From Dasypus novemcinctus (Eukaryota; Chordata; Mammalia; Cingulata; Dasypodidae), in NCBI RefSeq assembly GCF_030445035.2, contig NC_080694.1, forward strand, positions 71,811,147 to 71,875,146: a DNA stretch of 64,000 nucleotides, written 5' to 3'. Numbering within the stretch: the stretch's first letter is position 1; every line of letters starts with the position of its first letter. Position numbers and translations under genes: made by a program. Positions 46,758-59,090 of the stretch are shown in pieces. The notes under the pieces were generated by a model that searched no databases, was not told where the DNA came from, and saw nothing but the letters and a program-made list of their open reading frames with translations.

Positions 46758-46772
46758 GTTTCCTCTATTTTT
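46758..46772 (+). repeat. candidate L1 target duplication, right
   Basis: 'gtttcctctattttt', 14 of 15 identical to 37,524-37,538, and directly next to the L1 5' end. Confidence 0.5.
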
Positions 46773-49700
46773 AAAAATAGAAATATTGCAAATCAATATG
46801 CATGAACATTTTATTATTACATGCAGTAAAATATATCAAGACAGGAGAATGCCTTTCTCTTTGTTATCTGTTTTTTTTATAACTTACATAAGTCATTTAA
46901 TGAAAATGTAACAGCTTGAGTCTCAAGGCACCAAGTGATATTTTTCAAGGCCATGTGCTTTTAGTTGAGGAATTGAAAAACAGCCAAAATCTTGACCCAG
47001 TGAGACAGATTTTTTAAATACCCCTGGCACATAATTGGAAATATTATGTTCACATACACTCACACATTTTCTTGAATATACTCATTAAGGAAAGTAGGCT
47101 TATCCCAGTATTATCAATATTATTTGCTATTGACAAATTCCCATACCTTGGCTTTTCAATAATGCAACAAATATGTCCTAATTGCTAGGTGAATTTATTA
47201 GACATTAATAAATTCTTTATCTTTTAACTTATAACCATTAATTTAAAAAATATATTGATTTAAGGTATAAAAAATTTCCTTATTTATACAGTTTGGCTGA
47301 TATTTGGTGACAGCATTCAGAAATTTTATCAGCAATCATCTTGCTGTTTCTTTTGTTATAGCATGATGATTATGTCATTATTTGTTTTTATTCTTTTCCT
47401 ATTCTTTCTTCTTCTTTGTCCCTTTTCCCATTATGTTGGAGCTCTATTGCCATCTCAGACTACAAAGGTAAGGAGCATTTATGCACAAGTATTGGAGAAT
47501 TATTTGCTGAGAAGACCCAGTGTCTCAAAGACTTTGTGAAACAGAGTTGCCATACTCACTGCAGACTGCCTGTAGTAGAATTTTTTTTAATTAAGAAGAA
47601 ATTCACATAACATCAGAATCTTTTGAAAGAAAAATGATACTTCTATTTTTAAGTTACTATTAATTTGGGTCTCTTATAACTGAAATGTATCCTACCTGTT
47701 ACCTGATACAGTCTTTATTTTACCAACAAATTGAATTAAGGGTAAGACATAAATGTGTTAAAAATTAACATTTTCCCATAGGGAAATTTAAAGTTATTAC
47801 TCTTTTCTTTAAGTTAAACTTGTTAATTTAGTAGTAAAGATACAGAGAGTAAGAGATTAGTAAATTTGTTTGCAAAGTATATTACCTGGAAGTGAACTTT
47901 TATTGCTCATATGGCCTCTGTCCACACATGTGAGTTTCAGTTATCTTTATTTATTTTTGTTTCTTATCACTTATTTTTTATATGAAAATACTTTTAATTT
48001 ACTGTTCATATTTAAATTTTAGGCAGTCACTAGGTAGCTGCACTTTCCTCTGTAGGTTGAGTTTGTTCTTCAGTTATTATATCTGTCCAATAGCTTATCC
48101 CATATTATAAAATGTTCTCTTAAGTGAAGAGGGGAAGATGGACCCTGGAATCTTCATACAAGATGTGGCTGGGTGGCCTGAAGATCATGAACTACTGACA
48201 CTTCCTACTGGAAATAAATACATGCTCTTGGAACATGAGGGCCCTTGCTCACATCTATGAAGTAACCAAATTGGTGCAGTTTGACTATTCTTTCACAGTT
48301 CTAAGATGTCTTCTCTTTTGTACCTGTTGTGATGAAATATTTCTAATGTCACTTCACATCACTTTCCAGAGTTTCAAATGGAAGCTTTTTATAAAGGAAA
48401 GCATGAGCATCTTTTTTGAAGGAACACAGAATCTTTAGTTGACATCAACTCATGAAGTCTTTTATCCAAAATTTTATCGTAACAAAGCATAGCGATCTTT
48501 GAAAATAAAGAGTTTAACCTCACAGGGCTGGTCAAAGGCTGGTACACATGTCAAGGCTGTCTGTCCACAAGAGCCAGGATGAACTTGTTGTAGAACCACA
48601 CACGTAAATGCATGGCACAGCTCTAAGGAGTTGAAATGCTTTTACTCATCACAAAGGCAGTGCGGGTGTCAGTTTCCCCAACATGTTTAGCTTCAGTCTT
48701 CTCAGTCTTGAGCGTTAATGACAACATCCTGTCTTTATCCTTATTAAAGAATTCATTCTGCATTTCTAGCAACCCTAGATTGGTGACGGCTGAGAAGCTG
48801 GTGATGCACCTATAAATCTCCAGCCGCCTGGCTGTTGGAGGCATCCCTGACCCCTGTGGTCATTGCCTCCATTGCAGCCGTGGGAAAACGTATCACTGAA
48901 ATTTTGATATCAACAAAAATTTAGCCCTTGGTTCTTTGCTTTATCTCATGCTCTGTAGTCTTCTTTTTTCTCATGATTCAGATATGACTTTTTTGTCAAA
49001 TAACATTAGTGTATAAAACCATTACCAACTCCTTAGTACCAGTTTAATATGTTCAAATGCTTTTTGGAGACTTCTATCTGAAAATTAATAAAAAGAGAAA
49101 ACACTATCAGCACTCTATATGTGACGGTCCTGGTTCTTGTGTCTTGTATATAAAGTTTAAAATAGTCTTATTTAATTCATTGCACTGATAGAACCTCAAA
49201 ACAAGTCTCATTGAAAGTTCATCCTTTTGTGAAAATTAGTTTTTCCTTTAGATATAGGCATTTTAGACTTAAACATTCCTAACCCAAAATTTAATCATCA
49301 GCTCTTCTTTGATTCTTCTCTTCACTTTCTCCTAAAAATACATTTTTTCTTCACAGTGTTTTTCATTTTTATCCTTTCTTTTTCTTTCTGAATATTTCTC
49401 CCATACTCAAACTCTATTTACTTCACAATGATATCATTGTATTAACTTCCAAGTGAAATGCCTTGCTTTCAAAATGTATTTTCAAGAAAATCCTGCACAT
49501 AGTCCTTCAATTAATCTTCTTAAAATGTTTCCCCCAGTATACTCTTTTAACTTAAATTCTTAAATGATGCCATATTGTTTAGAAGACTGCTTTACATTTC
49601 TTAACATGAGATTCTGTCCTCCATGATCTGTATTCAGGTAAAGATTGATAAATATTTACTAGAAAATCAAATGAGATACCTGACTTGAAGGTGAGGTTAG

Positions 49701-52700
49701 ACCAGATATCTGAGTGAAAGTGAGGTCTTGGAGTTTTATCCTGTGTGACCTTGGAAATGTTCAAAATTTAATGGGAATTAAGGTTTTCTTCAAGCTCTTT
49801 TTTAGACTTAAATTTTCCAGTGATTTGAATACAGTGTGCTGATTGGGACAAAAGTCACCTTTTCTTTCTTTCTCATTAATGCAAACTTATAACTATTATT
49901 TCTTTTTGTTAAATAGCAGCTTTGTGGCGGTGTCAAATGGCACGTGATTGGAAAAGGAATGTTTGATGAGTGAAAAGTCCTCCAAACCGTGTCTCTTTGG
50001 GCAAGATCCTTATCAACACTCATGAAGGATTATTGAGTTCATATGAGACTTTCTGTTCCAACTCCCTGAAGCAGCGTGTCCTGCCTCTTTAACTCTCAGA
50101 GCGCTGGCACACACCTAGGGATGCCTGGTTCTCATAAGTGATTCAAATAGTACAGAAACCCTATTGTCTGTCACCCGTGGAACCCAAAAAACAGCTTCAC
50201 ACCAGGAATTGTGAATTTGAACTTTAAGCTCTACTCCCATGCTCTCTTTCCTTCTGCAGGCAAGTATTTTTCTTCTTTTTTGAGACCCTCATTCTTAGAT
50301 TTTTTATTTTCTTCAGCCATGCTCCTTGATTAACAATAGGGAATGCTTAGGAAGGAAGGACATTATCGAGCTCATGTAAGGGATGTGATCAAGCTGTCTG
50401 TTTTGGCTCTGGCCCAAGTGAATGTGCACTACGTTGCTTCCTTCAGAGTGTTATTTCTTAGCGACTGGAAAGATGTTTAGGTCTTCAAAACTTGCTTCAT
50501 CTGCTCTTCTGATGTTCTGAACTGTTTTTAGGAAAGGACAAATCTTTCACTCCATGTTGGTGGGAAGACAAAATCCCACTGGGTGATAAAAACTATTGGC
50601 TTCCTAACCATCAGAGACTTTTACCAGATACATATTCTATAAGGAACAGAAAAAAGAAATCGATTAGCTCGGAGAGGCAGTTTCATACAGTGAAGTTGTT
50701 CATGTAGAGGAGGGAGCTAATGTTATCTGTGGTTCCAAAGGACAGAACTACAGTCAAATAGGTCGACTAACAACAGCAATGTCCACTTTTTGTTATTCCT
50801 ATCCGCTATCCACTGTGGTTAGGTATGACATGTATTACATCACTGAATCCTCACCATTACCTGTGAGGGAGATATTGCCATTTTCATCAGGGAGGAGGTA
50901 TTTTATAGTTTGTTAGTGGTTACAGTACTAGGATGTAAGCACAGAACAGTGATAACCAGGCATCCCAACCTGATGCCGGGGTTCCAATAGTTGTAGAGAA
51001 GGAGAACATGCTGTTTCACCACGGGATCAAAAAAGAATCTCAACTCACACTAAGATTTTGGTGTTCACAACTGGTAAGTGGAGGATGCTGGAATTGGCCA
51101 TCTTACCAGTTTGAAGGTTAAAACACAGTGAAAAGAAGAATTTTCTGAGCCTTGGATTTGTAAAGGAAGAATAAATTATTTAGAGGTTTTGAAACTCCCA
51201 TCCAAATATTGATAAACATTCAATTTCAGTTTGGATTGTAACTCAGCAAAGCAACTGTAGAGGTTATTTCAGTGACTGCACAAAATGGCCTTTAAGGCTT
51301 CTTCCAAATTAGAACTTCTAGGATTTTGCTATTCATGCTGTAAGTCCCATGAGAGATGGTCCAAGATATACCCTTGGCAAGTAATACCCTCCCACTTACT
51401 CTGGCTTAGTTAGATTCCACTGGCAGGGAAGAGAGAGAGACTGGACGTGAGGGTGTTAAAGGCAGGGTCTCTCAGGATTCCTGCTCTTATTTGTGATTTT
51501 TTCAGTTGTGTTTAATACAATGAATCCTAGAGAATTCACTGACAATGGGAATCGTTTCCTTTGTTTATTAATCTAAAGGCCCTACAAAAACACACCCCTG
51601 GGTCAAACAACAGCAATAACCAAACTCCTCTCCAAACTGGAATTTCAGTTTATTTGTAGATGGGGCAAAGCAGGGGATGCTGCATAGGAAAGACTGTTGT
51701 GTAAACGCATTCAGAGCAGATCCAAAATTTTAATATGGATAGAAAATCTGGAAGGTAGTTTATAGCTTTCCTTAGCTCTTGGTCTCAACTTTTGGGTCTT
51801 CCTTTTCATTGTCTTCCATTCAGTTTTCCTCTGAGATGAAATTCAGCCAAGCAGATTAATTCATAAGGGATCTCCTTCATGAACAGCTTATTTTTCATGA
51901 CACTCGAGCAAGGTACAGCTTCCATGAAGCTAAGTAGGAATAAAATTATTTATGTTGATTAAATGTATTTTCAGCTACTCCATACACTATTTGAAAAGCA
52001 GGATTCTCAGTTTTAATCTCAATATCAGTAATATCTCCTGTGTTAGTTCTTTCTGCTTCACACTTTCTAGATCTCTGTGTCTGGAGATGTGTTATGGAAA
52101 CAGGTAGTTTGACCATGTGGGGAAAAATACTTCATTAATTTCAAAGAAATGCCAAGTAAAATGTACTATTAAACATTGGGTTACCCATTGCCTTCTTAGT
52201 TACTATGTTGTTTTTCTTGAAAATAAAGAAATAAAAAAATCCTATCTAGGTTTTTTTAAAAAATTATTTTAACAAATGGGAGCTTATAATGTAGACAGAA
52301 TTCTATCTTATGTCCAAAAGATTCAGGTTTATTTTGTGCATGAATGTATATAAATACTCACTTCAATTATTAGTAATTCAAGCTTTTCATGGATCTGGTG
52401 AGGCTGAAAAAGGGGAAAATCAATGGACCTTGGTCTTATTAAAGCCAGTGCTCTCACAAGAATTATTTTCACAGTGTTTTATTTCAGATTTGCTCTCTGA
52501 GTTGTAATAGTTTATGACTGCTATTGAAGAACTTACTTCACTTAATTAAGAACATAACTGTGAAACCACATTGCCAAAACCATTGGTGAGAAATTAATTT
52601 TTTGTGTGTGCTTCTTCATTACACTAAGCCATGAGTGTGGATAATTAGTCAAACTAAACTGTTATTTTTATGTCATAAAATCTAAAGTTTTCTCTAGAAT

Positions 52701-52960
52701 TTTGGAGGCAGTCAATTTTTATGATTTTACATGTAGATCAATTCAGAAAATTTAAATAATCTTCCCATGTTTGAACAACTAGTGGGAGATAGAAGTGGTG
52801 ATAAATCCCAGAACACCTGAGTCTACTGTTATGAAAGGGGTTCTCTCATTCATATCATACTGTTCCTGAACATCAAAGGTTGTCTCCTTTATATGAACTC
52901 AGTCCATTCAGAATTTAAAAAAATAACAATTTGCAAAACATATCACATATTACATAAACA
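46773..52960. other. long intergenic stretch, mostly unique
   Basis: AT-rich, and the longest part of the window without a recognisable young repeat. A MIR lies at 50,810-50,950. A 73-codon minus frame at 48,623-48,844 looks slightly gene-like but has no family that I know, and its upstream sequence continues in another frame. No OR signature (PMYFFL, DRY region, PMLNP) was found on either strand. Confidence 0.5.
50810..50950 (+). mobile_element. MIR SINE relic
   Basis: 'acatcactgaatcctcaccatta', 'gagggagatattgccattttcatcag' and following bases run along the MIR core and tail in order. Diverged. Confidence 0.65.
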
Positions 52961-53290
52961 TGTTCATATGCATGAACATTTCCTAGGAATATATTTTCTG
53001 AAAATAATAAAAGATGTATAGAAATATTTATGTAATTGAATGTTCATCATTGTCATTTATAATAGAAAAAAAAATTCTACGTCAAGGTTTGGGTTTTATA
53101 AATTAAGGTGCATCCATTTAATGGATCGCCATATAACCATTAAAAACTTTAGTACAGAAAAAATTTAATGACTGGAAACATACCACAATATGGTAGCGTA
53201 TACAAAACTATGTATAGTCATCTAAATTTTGAACAAGTATGCAAAGAAAATTTATTGCAAGATTATAGGCAAAAGTTTTTGATTAACCTT
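52960..53290 (+). mobile_element. old L1M 3' fragment
   Basis: The series 'tgttcatcattgtcattta', 'aaattaaggtgcatccattt' and 'atggatcgccatataaccat' tracks the end of ORF2 and the 3' region of ancient L1, as at 33,600-33,780. Confidence 0.65.
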
Positions 53291-54409
53291 GGCAAGTTTC
53301 TATAAAAGAACAGTCGAAAACTTTTATTTAAAGAAGATGCTAGCTTCTACATATTGATTTAATTTTTAAAAAATGTCCATCTCCAAATACTCTACAACCA
53401 GAAGAATTAATCTTAATGGGCTTTAAGTATTCATTTAAGAAGGGAGAAAAGTAAAAAAACAATAGATTAATTTGATGTTTATGAACAAAAAGATGCAAAT
53501 ATTTACCCATTTTCATGAGAATAATTGAGGTTGGATTCTAGCCATGGAATTGGGTCCACCTGAATTTACCATTATGTGTAGACTGTTATCTCTGCAGCCA
53601 ATAGTCCGTATTAGTGTAGTTAGAAGTTGATAAATATTTTTGACAAAATTGGTTAGTGAGGTATAGTGACTCAGTCCCATGCTCTTGATTGGGCAAAGAG
53701 ATGCTTTGTAGGAGTTGGAAGACACACAGTTAAGCACTAGTGAAAAATGCTCAAAAAACACCTATTTATTGACTTTATAATTATTGATCAGAGTCCAAGG
53801 TGACTCTTGGTGATAATGCCTTTTAAAGAGAGAGAGGGCTGAATTTAAAATTACCTGCTCTGGTGAACATGTCATACTGAATGCAAAAGAATATTATAAT
53901 GTTATACAATGTTGGGAAACATAAGGTATCTAAGTGTTCTATTCCCTACCTTGTTCACGGTAGGAATTGCTATAGATCTCTGTACTCTTTTCATTCCGGA
54001 ATCAAGATATAAACCTATATAATTAATCATTGCTCTAGATGTTCACTGCCCTTTGATGAGAGCTGTTATAAACCCATTTTGACCCTAGGTAAGAGGAAGA
54101 TTGCAGGTCATAGACAGGGTATTTGAGGCTAAAATATGACAAAGTGTTTGATGTGTTTTGGTTTTTTTTTTTCACCAAACTTGGGGCACAAAAGATGTTA
54201 ATTTTTCTATTCTTAGGTGTTCTGATCATTGGGGAGTGATTGCAATGATCATCTCCATTGAAACCATCCTTATTCCTAAATCGTAGAGCCAGGGATTATA
54301 GGAATTCCTTCCACACATTCCTAGCTAGCCTCCATAATATTTATTTTATGAAGTTTATCAAGGGATATAGTATCACATCCTCTCTTCCTCCTCCATCATC
54401 CTTAAAACT
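53290..54409. other. intergenic, no recognised feature
   Basis: AT-rich. Small frames only, and no repeat that I can name with confidence. Confidence 0.45.
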
Positions 54410-56930
54410 ACTATTGTGGTTAAAACTACAATGTCAGAAATGTTCTTTTGTCAAATATGGCAGGGAAGGGTTACTGGTGCCCGTGTTGGGTGTGGGGTTG
54501 TATACAGTGCATGGTGCACCTGGGCAGAGTTCTGTGGAATATGTAAGTGTTCATCTTGTCATAGTCTGTTATATCAGTGGGTGGAGACCCACACAGTAAA
54601 CAAGAAAATATTTTTTTAAAAATTAAACTCCCATTCTGTGGAGTCCTGTTATATTCTCAATTAGAGGGACAAGAATCCCACAAGAACACAGAAATAGAAT
54701 GAAATAGAATAAAAGAAAATAATCCAATATGTCAAGTCCTCAATATCACTGAAAGAACTATGAATCTTATTCTTAAAAAATAGAAACTTAGTGGTTACCA
54801 TGGGTTCTGAAGGGAGGGGAGGGGAAGATCAGAATAGATGGAATATAGGACATTTTGAGGCATTAGCATTTTTTTACATGATCTTGCAATAATGGATATA
54901 GGCCATTCTATGAAAACTTATAAAAGTGTAAATCATAGTGTAAAATGTAAATCATAATGTAAACCATTAACTCTTGTTAGTAGCAATGCTTCAATATTTG
55001 TATATCAATTGTAACAAATGTACCATCTGCATGTAAAATATTATTAAGAGGTGAGAGGGGAAAAGGGAGAAGGTGTTGTGTATATGGGAATACCCTACAG
55101 TCTCTATGTGACTTTTCTGTAACTAAAACTTCTTTGAAGATAAAATGAAAGAAATAAGAATATACAGAAGAAAACGTCACTGTACATACAAGACAACAGA
55201 TTTTACAGTGAGGAAAGATAAAAATGTCTAAGTTTTTTTATTTTAAATTTTTTAAAATTTTGAATTTTATTTATTTTAAAACTATTATTGTTATTTCACT
55301 TTCTTATTAATTTTACTTTTTAAACTTAATTTTATTTAGTTGTCTTGTTGGCTTCATTTTTGGAGGTTTTGGATTGTGGGGAGGGGGTCGCAGCTGTGGC
55401 TGGGAAGATCACTGTGGTGGGATGTCATTTGCAGAGGGATGAGTGGGGAGATGATCACCTGGGGCATTCGAATGTGTTCTCGTGTTCATGGGGTGTTGTC
55501 TCAGTAGGTGGAGACCCACACAGTAACCTAGGGAGTATTGGATTCCCATCCTGGTGATCCTGCTACATTCTGTGGTGGGATGGCAGGAATCTCCCAAGTG
55601 CAGCAGCAGTGCCTGGTGAATGAAGACAGACCATTGCCCCAAATCCTTGATGTTGTTGACTGTAATTGTAGACCTTCTGGGGGCCTCTTTGTTGCTTGGG
55701 TATGGCCTCTCCAGGGCCAAACTCAGTATTTAGATATACTCTCTCCTCATCCCACAAGCATGGGTCATGGTCCCACTGATAAACCTACCTGGCACCAAGA
55801 GATTGTTGCTGGGCAACACCTGATAATGTGTCTGGAGGGGGATGTTGACCAAAAGTGGGAAATGGTAGATGCAAGTGAGATTTTATTTCCCCCCTTGGGG
55901 CTGGGAGATTTTGGAGCTCATTGGGAGGTTGTTCCAGAGGTTACACTTACGTACATCACAGCAGGATCTCACTGACTGCCACAGTGAACAGTGCCTCAAA
56001 AAACGGGGCTTCTCAGGGATCTGGAGGCATCCAGACACTGCAGGCCGGTGGAAAGCTCAGGGGTTCATCACCCTGTCAGTGGGCCCTACTTTGGTATTTA
56101 TGTCCCCAGTGTGACAGGTTGCACTCCTTTGTAGTTATCCTATGTAAGGCTCTTCTGCCTATGACTGGCACTGTACTTATGTGTCCCAGTAACTTGGATC
56201 TTTGAAGTCCATCCATATGCTGGTTGAGCCCTGAATCTTAGCAGAGTTGCACGACCTGGTCTCCAGTTCATTGAACTCACTCAGGACAACTTGGGAGAAG
56301 ATGATGGTGGACAATGTCCATTCCAGGGAACAGAGAGTGTCTCCTTCTGCAGGTGGGATAGTTTCATCCATTTGCCCCATGGGATCTATCCCCCTATCAA
56401 TTGGAAGCAGGGTGGACATCACCGTTCCCAAATCCCAAAGATTAGGGAATCAACAATGGACTAATGTAGACTTATGATTCTACCATAGACATTACTATTA
56501 CAACAATGGAAGAATTTTTTTCACTGATGTAGAGGCAGTGGCCACCAGAGGTTCTGAAGGATGGGAGGGGGAAGAATATGTTTAATATGGGGGCATTTTC
56601 AGGACATTTAGTTGTCCCGAATGACAATGCAATGATGGATACAGCCCTTTGTATATTTTGTCATAATCTACTACAAAATTGTGCAGGATAGAGTGTAAAC
56701 TATGCTGTAACCTTAGTCCATGGTTAGTAGCAATGCTTCAATATGTGTTCATCAATTTTAACAAATGTACCACAGCAATAGAGGATGCTGTTAATGTGGG
56801 AGGGTGTGTGTGGGGGAAGAGGGAGGGAATGGGGCATATGGGAATCCCTTATGTTTTTTATGTAGCATTTATGTAATCTAAAGCTTTTTTAAAAGTTAAA
56901 TAAAATTTTAAAAATAAAGTAAAAATATAT
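54410..56930 (+). mobile_element. L1 3'-region copy with modules A and B
   Basis: 5'-truncated copy of the L1 3' region. Module A (54,410-55,250) has a G-rich tract at 54,812-54,831 and a tail at 54,880-55,140. Module B (55,345-56,930) has a G-rich tract at 56,557-56,573 and a tail at 56,690-56,890, then an A-rich end. Matching points between the modules are 'gacccacacagtaa' (54,585 and 55,513), the block before each G-rich tract, and 'tagtagcaatgcttcaatat' (54,977 and 56,725). This copy shows the duplication most clearly. Confidence 0.8.
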
Positions 56931-57323
56931 TTATATTTATTATTTATCATTACATTTTATTATAATTTTAACCCCCAGATTCTTACACAACTATCTGAGG
57001 GTGGTCTTCACCAACCATCTCCAACTCACTCTGCTGCAAGAAGAAAGGGGTCTGCCTTCATAAATTGTCCCTAAAATGTGGTAGATTTTAAACACCTTTT
57101 CCTATAAAGTTGCTGATAATGCTTCATGAGATGATTCTCATACTAGTTGTTAGATATGTGAGTTTTATGTGAGGATTGGTGGGTGCCACCATGATTTTTC
57201 ATGGATTCCATATACCATATTTATTATTTATTCTGACATAGACAATATTTTTTTTAATCTATAAAAGTTATATTTTCGTGTTTTGTAGATTTCTCCTGGG
57301 GCAGCACATGAACACTGTAATTT

Positions 57324-57342
57324 CTGCTGCTTCTTTCTCCAG
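57324..57342 (+). promoter_or_regulatory. splice acceptor of the OR5V1-like exon
   Basis: A strong pyrimidine tract 'tgctgcttctttctccag' ends in AG at 57,341-57,342, 14 bases before the ancestral ATG. It is typical of OR coding exons and still intact, although the coding part is broken. Confidence 0.6.
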
Positions 57343-57356
57343 TCCCAAGAGGAAAC

Positions 57357-58307
57357 ATGGAAAGAGAAACCCAAACTGTTCTGCTGGAATTCGTCAACTT
57401 GGGATTCTCAACCTAAATGATTTGCAATTTTTACTCTTCACCATATTCCTTGCTATCTATTTCTGCACACTGGGAGGAAATATCTTCATTATATTGGCGA
57501 CCTTGGTTGATCCTCGAATACATACTCCTACGTACTTTTTCCTGAGGAATTTAGTCTTCCTGGACATCTGCTACACCACCACCAACATGCCACAGATGAT
57601 GGTGCAACTACTGAAAGAGAAGAAAAGCATTTCCTACGGGAGCTGTGTGATGCAACTTTCTGCACTCCTTTTTTTCATGGGGGTAGAGTGTCTTTTGCTG
57701 GCTGCAATGGCATATGATCACTGCACTGCAGTATGCAAACCCTTAAGATATTCAGTTATCATGAAGAAGGCTCTGTACAGCCACTTAGCAGCCTCCTGCT
57801 GGACTGATGGTTTCCTCAACTCGGTGGCACACATGGTGCTGACATTCTGCCTGCCCTTCTGTGGCAACAACCAGATTAATTACTTCTTTTATGACATCCC
57901 CCTACTGCTGGTCTTGTCCTGTGGAGACACTTCTGTCAATGAGTTCATCTTACTCTTCATTGGAGTCTTCATCGGATGGGCTCCCTTCCTAGGCATCCTA
58001 CTTTCCTACCTCTATATTATCTCCACCATCTTGAGGATCCGCTCCTCAGAGGGGAGACGCAAAGCCTTTTCCACCTGTGCCTCCCACCTGGTATTAGCCT
58101 CCTCTATTATGGCAGCTCCACAATTTCACATACATTTGGCCCATCTCCTCTTATTCCTTGTCAAAAGACCGGCGGATCTCAGTACTGTACAGTGTTGTCA
58201 CCCCTATGCTAAACTCCATAATTTACACTTTAAGGAATAAAGACATCAGAAAAGCTCTGAAAGCTGTCGTAGAAAGAGTAGCAGACAGCGAATTTCATTT
58301 CTCTTAA
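57357..58307 (+). pseudogene. olfactory receptor pseudogene, OR5V1-like
   Basis: A class II OR gene broken by frameshifts. The ancestral ATG at 57,357 starts a frame that is lost near 57,411, where one A seems missing before 'cctaaatgatttgc'. The next frame runs to about 58,097, covering TM1 to TM6 with '[13 protein letters not shown]', '[17 protein letters not shown]' and '[12 protein letters not shown]'. It is lost by a one-base deletion, and a third change near 58,128 (equal to +2 or -1) returns to the first phase. That phase then gives a normal TM7 ('[18 protein letters not shown]') and ends at TAA 58,305-58,307. The DRY motif reads Asp-His-Cys. By memory the closest human gene is OR5V1. 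The longer open frame that begins at 57,278 only reads through intron sequence at its start. Confidence 0.9.
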
Positions 58308-59090
58308 AATGGAAGTTTTATTTTTCTGTGAATGGATAAATCATTTTAGAAAATTATCCATCTTCCTGATACAATCTGATTGCTTCTTGACAACATTACT
58401 AAAAACTCTAAGAATTAAATGTTAATTTCAGTGATAAGGCCAATGGGGCAAAATGTTAACAATAGAAGAATCTGGGTAAATGATATTTGTATGTTCTTTG
58501 TACTAGTCTTATTCTTGAAATGTTTCTGTATTTTTAAAATGATTCCTAAAATAAAAAGTAAAAAGGGTAATTTGGCACTATGGGCATTAACTGAATATAT
58601 GATGAACTTATCTCTACATTGTGCATGTTATTTTTTTTACATACAATTATTTTTGTATGTTTAGTTTGACTAGCTCTTTTTAACTTTGGAGCAGATGATC
58701 TGGAGAGAAAAGAAGGATGAGACAGACACACACAGAAAGAGAAAGAAAGATAAAATAAGTTTAAGGAAAGTTATATTGTATTGGTTTTCAAAAACCCTTC
58801 TTCTAATAGCTAACTGTTTCTTATGAGGTTTAGAAACCATCTTGCAATTTTGTAGTGGTGCTTTATCAGGTAGCAGTACTTTTCAAGATTGCTAATTGTG
58901 TGGAGTCTAAAGTTTGCACTTTGCCAGGGTCTCTAATTATCAGTAACTACAGCTTAAAGTATTCATTTAGATTTGAGAAGTAGTTCAAAGTAGTTCAGGA
59001 TATGATTTTCTCCAGTCATAAGAACATTCTGATTGACCAGTTTCTGGATGTCTTTATTTTATTTGCATTTCTTCAAGTCATTTTTTTTTC
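58308..59090. other. intergenic, no recognised feature
   Basis: AT-rich flank of the OR pseudogene. Nothing beyond short frames is seen. Confidence 0.45.

Noticed and set aside
57278-57356. Longer N-terminus of the OR5V1-like frame beginning at 57,278
   Set aside because: It reads through the pyrimidine tract and splice acceptor. The OR-type start is the ATG at 57,357 in another phase.
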